Positions 56,181 to 64,000 of a DNA stretch of 64,000 nucleotides are shown in pieces. The notes beneath the pieces were generated by a model, which was not told where the DNA came from, did not search any database, and saw nothing but the letters and a program-made list of their open reading frames with translations. The position numbers and the translations under genes are program-made. Position 1 is the first letter of the stretch. Every line of letters begins with the position of its first letter. Source of the stretch: Patiria pectinifera (lineage: Eukaryota > Echinodermata > Asteroidea > Valvatida > Asterinidae); assembly GCA_029964075.1 (NCBI GenBank), contig CM057134.1:24158905-24222904 (forward strand). The letters run 5' to 3'.

Positions 56181-59100
56181 GCTGTTTAAAACTCTTTAGG
56201 GGATGCTAGGCAGGCCCATGGGGAGTAATTTAATTGCCTCATAGTGGGATTCAAACCTGGCACACAGTTTCCTATTAGATTTCTATTCCCTCAGGCTGAA
56301 GGGGGAAAGAGGGATTCGATTATTGGCCACATTTCTGGGTTGATGGGGTTTTTTTCTCTCTCTCTGGGGTGAAAGAGGTATGGGATCTAAGACAAGTACA
56401 GTAAACTCCACATCCCAATAGTTATGCCTTGCTGAAAGTCGAACCTGGGCCATATTACCAGATTTTTTGTTAATAAGATTTTTCTTTATTGAAGGGGTTA
56501 GGGAGGGGGGTGAAGGGGGAAGTGTCTTTGATTGATAACTTTCATGAGTCCACAGTCAGGATGTAGGGAAAACAATAGTTAGGAAGGGACTCGACAGTTT
56601 GGTATACATTTGTTTAAATACATGCAGGAACTCAACATCAAGTTTAGTTTTCCATCACATGACATCACGAGATTGAAGTACAATGACCTGATCACAAACT
56701 CTACCAACAGATCCGGGTTGAAACTGGGTGAAAGTGGAAAACAAACTTCAGGGGATTTACTGTGAACAGCTACAATATGGGCCAGAAACCTTCATCCTTT
56801 TTTTAAAGGGCCACATTTGATGTTGCACTGGACCCAATGTCCTGGCGTTGCTACAATGTACAAGTGCATACTGCACATGTACATGCAGGCACAGTTTCTC
56901 TTCACTGTTGTGGAATACCTATGGGATGAAGGGGGCAGAAGGACATACCCCTCCACAGCTGGAGGGCTATACATGGTACAGTTTGGTTGTGTTCTGACGA
57001 CAGTAGCGAGTGAGAGTGTGGGGGTAGTGCCCTTTTCAGATGGCAAGGGGGGCTTTAATGGGATTTCAATGACAGAGGTCCATGTTTTGCCTTGAGGCCT
57101 GTGTCCCCTTGCCCACCCACACAAGTGTGTATTTGCCTGCAATCGGGGACCCCCTTTTGTCCCTCTTTTGTTTGTACTTTAACTTTTTAGGAAGACCTCC
57201 CATGTTTTGTACACATCGGGGACCTTCGGGAATTGGGGACCCTATTGTCCTCTATTGTCGAACATCTCCTATTGAATGCAGAAACAAACTCCCCACCCCC
57301 TCCTTCAAACCCTGCTTAGAATTGCAGCTGGTGACAGTGTACCGTATGTGGGAAGGTGTCCTTTTTAAACGGCAAGGGGGGGGGGGGGATTTAACCCTAA
57401 CTCCCTACTGTCTTTTACTACGTACTGGACCAAGTCCATCAAAATCCATCACTGACCCTGGTTAATGCTTCAGGACCAAATCTGCTGAAATCCACCACAA
57501 GACCACCACTACTTCAGGTGGATTTTGATGAACTTGGTACAGATGGCTTGTCTGCCAAATCCCCCCAAAGGGGAGATGGATTTTGATGGAGTTGGATAGG
57601 TTATAGGGTTAATGGGATTTAAATAACAGAAGTCCATTTTTTTTATTGAAAAAAGTTTGGTATATAGGAACTCAACACCAAGTTTAGTTTTCCATCACAT
57701 GACTTCATGAGATTGAAGATGGATCCTGGCACCCTTTGGTGCAACGACCTAATCACAAACTCTACCGACAGATCTGGGTTGAAACTGGGTGAAAGTGGAA
57801 AACAAACTTTAGGGGATTTACTGGGACAGCTACAATCTGGGCCAGAAACCTTCACCCTCTGTTTCAAATTGTTATATTTGATGTAGTTACGCTCGACCCA
57901 ATTTCATGGCGCTAAGCACAGAGTTTTCTTTTCACTGTTGTGGAATTACTACAAAAGAAAAGCCCACCCCCTGGGTCTTCGCCAAGTTTGTGGGTGGAGC
58001 CAAAAACTGCCATACTTTATACACACGTGCAGTTAAGCAAAGGCAAAAATGTTGGCACCGGATCAACTGGGTCTGAGGCATCCTGTTTATCGAAGCCTTC
58101 AGTTCTGCTTGATACCCCACCCCCCAAATCTTTTCTTTTCAGTACCTGGGAAACTGAACTAGCTCTCTCGATGCCATATTTGGGCATAATTTTGCCCTGA
58201 GTTGGGCAGCCAGCTAGACGAGGAAGCAGGGTGGACATGTGACAAAGATTTTTTGTTCATAAAAATCTAGAACAAAATCACAATCAAAATATATATGCAA
58301 TTTGGAAAGAAAACCAATTCAGTCTGTTCTTTTTTCAACCACCACCACCCCCCAAGAAAAACAAAACAAATTGTGATCTACAATGTACACCTGTCCGAGT
58401 CTCGTCATGGCAGCGGATTAGATGTTCTACTCTCTACTGTACATGATGTAACCGACTGTGGTATTCCCTTCATCTGTTAACTTATTCCCCTCCACCTCAA
58501 AGAGTAAACGAGCCAAGACCCAGGTTCGAATCCTACTAAGGACTATTACAGTGCCTACATGACTGGGGGTTGCATACATGTAGACCTACCACGTGTCTTT
58601 ATGACCCAACCAATAGAATAGATAAACTTTTATGAAACTGTGACCCATGTTCCAATCCCACTGACAGGTAGTATGACAGACATGTACTGGTCAAGTTCCT
58701 ACCTACCGGTAACTATTGTTTTCCCTACATCCCGACTGTGGGTTCATAAAAGTTATCCATCCGACAAACCTCCCCCTCCTCTTCATTAACACCCCTCCCC
58801 CCATTAAAAAAAAACAAAAAACAAAAAACAAATAGTGTGACCCCGGTTCAAGTCCCAATAAGGCAATACATATTGGGCTTTGCAGCAATTCCAAGCAGGG
58901 CTTGAAAGGGGGGGAGGGCAAGGGGACATACATGTAGGAATCAAGGCACAAAATGGGATTATCATTTTAAATCCCACTAAAGCCCCCCTCGCCATCTGAA
59001 AATGACAATAACCCCCCCCCCCCCCCCACCCAACCCACTGACACCAGCCACTGAAGGAGGGAGGGCGGGGGGACTAATTGGAATGGGACATACTTAGACC

Positions 59101-59720
59101 TCTAGCCCAAAATGCCTTCTGTCATTTCAATCCCATTAAAGCCCCCTTAGCATCTAAAGGCTCCCCCTCCACCCCCAACGCTCACCAGCCATTGCAGGTG
59201 CGGATCAGGGAAAACTCCCCAGCTCTGTCAAAACAAATTTCCATAGATATTCATGAAAAAAAAGGCAACCCCCACCCCCGGCTCTGACTGCAAACAAGTT
59301 ATTATTGGTAATAATGTCCGCCTTTGCACAGAATACGGACAGAGCCAATAATACGGACAGAGTGATTTAGTGTTAATTATCGTCGGATTTGAACAGCGCC
59401 CCTATTGAAAGTATGGTACGAGCCACCCCACCCACCACCACCTATTGATTTTCGGAGGCCAAGTGTCTGGAGAAAAAACCCTGTCTACATGTCAGATTTT
59501 TTTGCCGATGAAACCCCCCCCCTGCAAAAATTCCTGGATCCGCCCCTGCAATGTTGTCAAAACACAACCAAACTGTATAGCCCTCAAGCTGATGAGGGGT
59601 TTGTCCCTCTGCCCCCAACCCCCCCCCCCCCCTTCATTGCTGTACAATGTAGTAATTCCACAACAGTGAAAAAAAAACTCAGTGCTTAGCGTCATGAAAT
59701 TGGGTCGAGCGTAACTACAT
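56181..59720. repeat. repeat-rich intergenic region, no gene seen
   Basis: A unit with AACTCAACATCAAGTTTAGT, GGTTGAAACTGGGTGAAAGT and GCCAGAAACCTTCA occurs at 56628-56800 and 57665-57870, and in inverse at 63790-63985. Its continuation (GTAGTTACGCTCGACCCAAT) lies at 57882-57901 and in inverse at 59698-59718. C- and G-homopolymers are frequent. Several B-box-like words (GGTTCGAATCC at 58525, GGTTCAAGTCC at 58847) lack A boxes. Confidence 0.5.
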
Positions 59721-60455
59721 TAAGGGAGCGTCTCATAAGTCGGGAACGTTCGCGGTCCAACAGAACGTTTCGTAGGAACGCCAGGCATTCCAATGGGAAC
59801 GTGCCGTGTTCCCGATGAAACGCAGGTGCGTTCCGCGGCTTGAAGGGAACGCACCAAGCTGCGGTCCAGCTAGAACGGAGAGGGAACACCGTGTTCCCGG
59901 CGGAACGCTGCACGGATGGGTATTCGCTCTCGGCTATACGTGAGTACGTCCGTGCAGCAGGACCTGGAGTCAGAGTTTAGTTTCAAACGTGGAATTTGTC
60001 TGACAAAAAGTACATCGTCAATAGTAAGCTCTGCTTTTATCTTTTTCTATTTTTATTTTGTAAAAGTATCGCATAGTACCATGACAAAACATACAGGCCC
60101 TCTCGTTCATTTTATCAGCGGGGCTGTTTTCGAGATGAAGGCTTTATTGTTTGGAAATGATTTGTTTGTAATTCAAAATCCTTCACTCTTTCTACGCTGT
60201 TTTGTCGGGTGATTTTAGTAAACCTATTACGTACTAGTGTCAAAGACACTATTTGTTCTTGCATGCATACTACAAACATGCGCCCTGTATTAGTTGTAAA
60301 CGTGAATATTATATACAAATCACCGTAACGAGGTAAAAGTTCAGGGTGAAATTTCACCAGAGAACTTCACATCTTCCGTACCAACAGCCACTGTGTTTCG
60401 TAATCGATTATATTTAACAGAAATTCACTTAACATATTTGGAAATCGGCACAATT

Positions 60456-61095
60456 GCAGAATACCCCGCCACTCACCTATCCCATCTCGTATCCGGATAC
60501 GCGGATACGGAGTCACGCTTGGATACTCAACCAAAACCACACGCGTGTGCCACTCCGTATCCCCGTATTCGCGTATCCACTTCCCGGCACCTACTTTGGA
60601 CTTAAACGTTTTTCCCCCAAAACCACACGCGTGTGCCACCCCATATCCCCATATCCGCGTATCCACTTCCCGGCACCTACTTTGGACTTAGACGTTTTTC
60701 CCCTGCTCCCGAATCAACTCACGTTGGTTGTCTCTGCCTTCGTTATTTTCCAACATGGATATGGATGCTTCGTTCTCAAAAATATTTTCCTCTGCTAAAA
60801 ATTATCCACCCCGTATACGCGTATCCACTTCCTGGCACCTACTTTGGACTTAGATTTATTTAACCCCTGCTCCCCATTCAATTCACGTTTGTCCCTGCTG
60901 GCCGCATTTCTTAATACAGGGAAATAGCGCCCTCTTTAGACCCTCCAGCGTTCAAATCCACCCTGTATATGTATACGCGTATCCATTTCCCGACATCTAC
61001 ATGTACTTTCATGTCTTTGGACATTTCTGCAACATTTTCCGACTGCGTAGCCATTTATTTTTAGGGGGTAATTTTCGCGTGGCGGGGTATTCTGC
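60456..61095. mobile_element. inverted-repeat element with GTATCC-rich tandem units
   Basis: Ends GCAGAATACCCCGCCAC (60456-60472) and its exact inverse (61078-61095). Inside are three to four imperfect copies of a roughly 95-bp unit containing CGCGTATCCACTTCCCGGCA and CCTACTTTGGACTTA. Confidence 0.65.
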
Positions 61096-61358
61096 AATTA
61101 CTCCTGGAAATCCCCATACCCCTCTCTATCTACGATTTTTTGGGGGGAGATTTCCCTTAATCTAGTACGCATTATCAAAATATTGTTCTTGCACATGTAG
61201 GCCTATTAGTTTAGTCGGAAAAGGGGGGTATCGTGCACCCTCGGAAATCAATTTCTAATCAACGTTTCTAGGTCAGAAAAAATGCGTAGAAAACGATTTG
61301 CTATGTTAAAAAATTCAAAAAATGTCCCACGTATTGTTTTTATGCAAATTAGTGCCGC

Positions 61359-61539
61359 TGTCACATGAAAATCCGACTCCTATGAAAATCGGACCCCTTT
61401 TTCCCTTTTATTGGTTAATCCTTCGCACGTGACAGGTCACTCTCCCCAAACGATCCTAAAAATAGCAAAGTATCGTACTCACGCGTGCGCACTACTACCA
61501 ATGAGTCCACATTTCATGGAGTCGGATATTCACGCTACA
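61359..61539. mobile_element. 181-bp MITE, copy 2 (target duplication CCGC)
   Basis: Same termini and length as 52573-52753. CCGC occurs at 61355-61358 and 61540-61543. The empty site is preserved in the opposite arm of the surrounding inverted repeat, near 63128-63140. Confidence 0.82.
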
Positions 61540-62283
61540 CCGCCATTACCGAAAAAATCTATTTTTAATTATATCTCAGCCAATATTGCAGATAACTGAA
61601 CGAACTAGGTGTCTTAACCCATGTTTCAAGGTCAGAGATCACAATAAAACTATTCTGGAAGTGACCACATGTGTCTGTGGCATAGGAATATGCAAATTAG
61701 TGCCGCTAATACCGGAAGACCATTCACGAAGTAACTACCGGTATGTGTGTTTTTGGCATGAAAATATGTAAATTCTAAATTGCCGGTTTATCAAAAAAAT
61801 TATTTTCAGCCAAATTATATTCAATTTCAGCCAATATTACAGTTTATTTTTGAATATGATGGCTTAAAATAAACTTTGATCATTATTGCTTATCAAAAAC
61901 CCTTCTGTCAACATTAGCTGCAATATTGGCCGAGATATTGGCTAAAAATCAAATTTCTGATAAATCGACACTTTATAATTTACATATTTTCATGCCAAAG
62001 ACACACATATTTACTTCGTGAATAGTCTTCTCATGATACCTGACCCTCAAAACATGGATTTAGACACCTTACTTGTCTAGTTATGTGCTATATTGGCCGA
62101 GATATTGGCTAAAAATCGAATATCTGATAAACCGACACTTTATAATTTACATATTTTCATGCCAAAGACACACATATTAACTTCGTGAATAGTCTTCTAA
62201 TGATACCTGACCCTCAAAACATGGGTTTAGACACCTTACTGGTGTAGTTATGTGCTATATTGGCCGAGATATGCCAAAAACTA

Positions 62284-62938
62284 ACTCTACTGAGTGGAGC
62301 GCTGAATTACGTGTACCTACGACAGTATGGGCTTTGAACACACCCAAGGTGGAGACGGCTGAAACGACACGTTCTAAACAAATTAATGACGACAGAAACC
62401 CACATGAAACTCGTGTCAAAGAAAGAACTACTAATATACTGACAAATGAGAATCCCAGTATTATTTTTTCTTCTTCTGAAATTGCAATTCTGAAAATGGC
62501 AATTTCGTACGGCGCGGATCGGAGCACGTATCATTACACGAAACAGTCGTTGATAAAGCGCGACTTGTTTTTCTTCGCGATCGATCGAGCAACGACGGTG
62601 ACGTCACGTCAGACGCCCTCAGCGACAAGCTAATTCAAGAACTGAACCTCCATGCAAACACATTGAACTGTAAGTTTTCAGACTATTTTCCTGTTTTTTT
62701 CCAAAATGTTCGCTGTTTGGGAACAATATAAGGGGTCTCATGGGATGTCAAGAATGTATAGATCAATCCAGGATAACTGTCTCTCTCATTTGTAATCTCT
62801 TTACCGGTTTTTTTGGGTCTTTTTGTCCTCGCGTGGGTTTGTGACTATGCTACTGTGATGGTGCTACCAAAGTATGGTGAATCGGTGGAGCGCTAGTATG
62901 GAGGGGTACCCGTAATTCAGCGCTCCACTCAGTAGAGC
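62284..62938. mobile_element. 655-bp TA-flanked DNA element
   Basis: Ends CTCTACTGAGTGGAGCGCTG and exact inverse continuing through AATTACG. Flanked by TA (62282-62283 and 62939-62940). It contains GGTGACGTCACGTCAG and CGGCGCGGATCGGAGCACGT. Related copy at 19205-19724. Confidence 0.72.
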
Positions 62939-63773
62939 TAGCCAAAAACATGACTTTCCGGTATTTGCGGCTCTAATCTGCATATTCCTATGCCACAGAC
63001 ACATGTGGTCACTTCCAGAATAGTTTTATTGTGATTTCTGACCTTAAAAAACATGGGTTTAGACACCTAGTTCATTCAGTTATCTGCAATATTGGCTGAG
63101 ATATTGTTACAAATAGATTTTTCGGTAATGGCGGCACTAATTTGCATAAAAACAATACTTGGGACATTTTTTGAATTTTTTAACATAGCAAATCGTTTTC
63201 TACGCATTTTTTCTGACCTAGAAACGTTGATTAGAAATTGATTTCCGAGGGTGCGCGATACCCCCCTTTTCCGACTGTACACTCACCACAGCGTAGCGAT
63301 TGCAAGTGATGTGAGGTTCGCGGCTACCGACGTTTCACCACAGAAACGATATTTACATCATAAGATTTACCAAGATTCCATCCGCATTAACAATCACTCG
63401 TACCTTGTGCTGAACTATTTACCCAAACCATCACAGATATTTCATAATCACGTCCAAATATTATATAAAAATCCTCAAAAACAGGCAAAACCTACCGTTC
63501 AGTGACGCACGGTTTGATCGCGTTGCCATTTTTCCTGACGCAATATGGGCAAATATTCTAAACTGGGCCATGCTAACAACGCTCATGCTGCGCTGGAACG
63601 TGCAATAGAACGCGTGTTCCCGACCGTTCCGCTGGACAGTTCTCGTAAAGGAATTTTGCCGTTCCAACGGAACGGTCCCGTGTTCCCAATAGAACGCCGG
63701 AGCGTTCCAGTTCGGGAACACGCCGTTCCAATGAGAACGTTCCGAGCGTTCCAACTTATGAGACGCTCCCTAA

Positions 63774-64000
63774 ATATAACAATTTGAAACAGAAGGTGAA
63801 GGTTTCTGGCCCAGATTGTAGCTGTCCCAGTAAATCCCCTAAAGTTTGTTTTCCACTTTCACCCGGTTTCAACCCGCATCTGTCGGTAGAGTTTGTGATC
63901 AGGTCATTGCACCAAAGGGTGCCAGGATCCATCTTCAATCTCATGATGTCATGTGATGGAAAACTAAACTTGATGTTGAGTTCCTATATACCAAACTTTT
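63774..64000. repeat. repeat copy (inverse of 57643-57880), runs off the window
   Basis: Reverse complement of the unit with GTGAAAGTGGAAAACAAAC. With 59650-59720 it forms the target into which the Harbinger-type element inserted. Confidence 0.75.

Larger units (their letters stand above)
61213..63276. mobile_element. long inverted-repeat element with about 330-bp arms
   Basis: AGTCGGAAAAGGGGGGTATC at 61213 is repeated in inverse ending 63276. Allowing for the MITE in the left arm, 61213-61722 pairs with 62949-63276 over about 330 bases. The centre holds a roughly 158-bp tandem duplication (about 61950-62265: TGATAAATCGACACTTTATA and ACACACATATTTACTTCGTG). No gene. Confidence 0.75.
59724..63770. 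mobile_element. PIF/Harbinger-type fold-back element, 4.05 kb, nested
   Basis: Terminal inverted repeats GGGAGCGTCTCATAAGT lead into arms (59724-59915 and 63590-63770) made of GGAACGxxxGTTCC-like units. TAA lies on each side (59721-59723 and 63771-63773). The target is a copy of the repeat at 57870-57900, which reads CATCAAATATAAC without the element. No transposase is recognisable. The interior holds at least three smaller elements. Confidence 0.78.

Noticed and set aside
56792-57142. 116-residue - strand frame in the 56-57 kb region
   Set aside because: The sequence is part of a repeat found again at 57.8, 59.6 and 63.8 kb; no family match.
58500-58870. tRNA-like B boxes (GGTTCGAATCC, GGTTCAAGTCC)
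   Set aside because: No A box at the right distance and no cloverleaf.

Overview
The window is nuclear DNA from an animal. It has introns, tRNA-derived SINEs, Ty3/Gypsy LTR elements, a pogo/Tigger element, and pieces of three animal protein families. Base composition is AT-rich and most of the 64 kb is transposon-derived. An invertebrate is most likely: macin peptides are known to me from cnidarians, annelids and molluscs. I cannot fix the phylum from sequence alone.

Host genes. (1) The last two coding exons of a class C, metabotropic-glutamate-receptor-like GPCR (+ strand, 1-342 and 5144-5695) are joined by a clean phase-0 intron of 4.8 kb and end in a poly(A) signal. (2) A small secreted eight-cysteine peptide of the macin antimicrobial family (+ strand, 37157-37405) looks intact. 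(3) Scattered exons of an SLC12 cation-chloride cotransporter of NKCC/NCC type lie on the - strand between 51.3 and 39.0 kb. Three consecutive exons join in phase and match the family, but expected exons are missing, one exon is chimeric and another is frameshifted. I read this as a decayed or rearranged gene, perhaps remains of two tandem copies.

Mobile DNA, left to right. A fold-back element of short CpG-containing palindromes (2.1-4.5 kb) lies in the GPCR intron. A Ty3/Gypsy fossil with LTRs about 1% diverged covers 10.3-18.0 kb. A second fold-back element of 62-bp units lies at 20.8-22.0 kb. Next come a Harbinger-type MITE (26.6 kb), a Mutator-type MITE (27.3-28.3 kb), a hAT-type element (31.7-32.6 kb) and a third fold-back element of 21-bp palindromes (33.3-35.05 kb). 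SINEs occur near 36, 36.7, 46.3 and 55.4 kb. A very young Ty3/Gypsy copy with identical LTRs and a 5-bp target duplication (39.35-44.0 kb) sits among the SLC12 remains. A 3.9-kb Tigger element with its own 145-bp minisatellite (46.84-50.77 kb) interrupts the same locus. A self-nested Mutator-type MITE (54.1-55.2 kb) and a 4-kb Harbinger-type fold-back element holding several nested palindromes (59.7-63.8 kb) close the window.

Many of these elements have target-site duplications readable by eye, and several have an unoccupied homologous site elsewhere in the window. Two patterns stand out. Several unrelated-looking elements independently use terminal inverted repeats built from tandem short palindromes or CpG-rich units. 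Three different elements have also inserted at the same position of one dispersed host repeat. The 'no gene seen' entries are by eye only; short exons could be missed.
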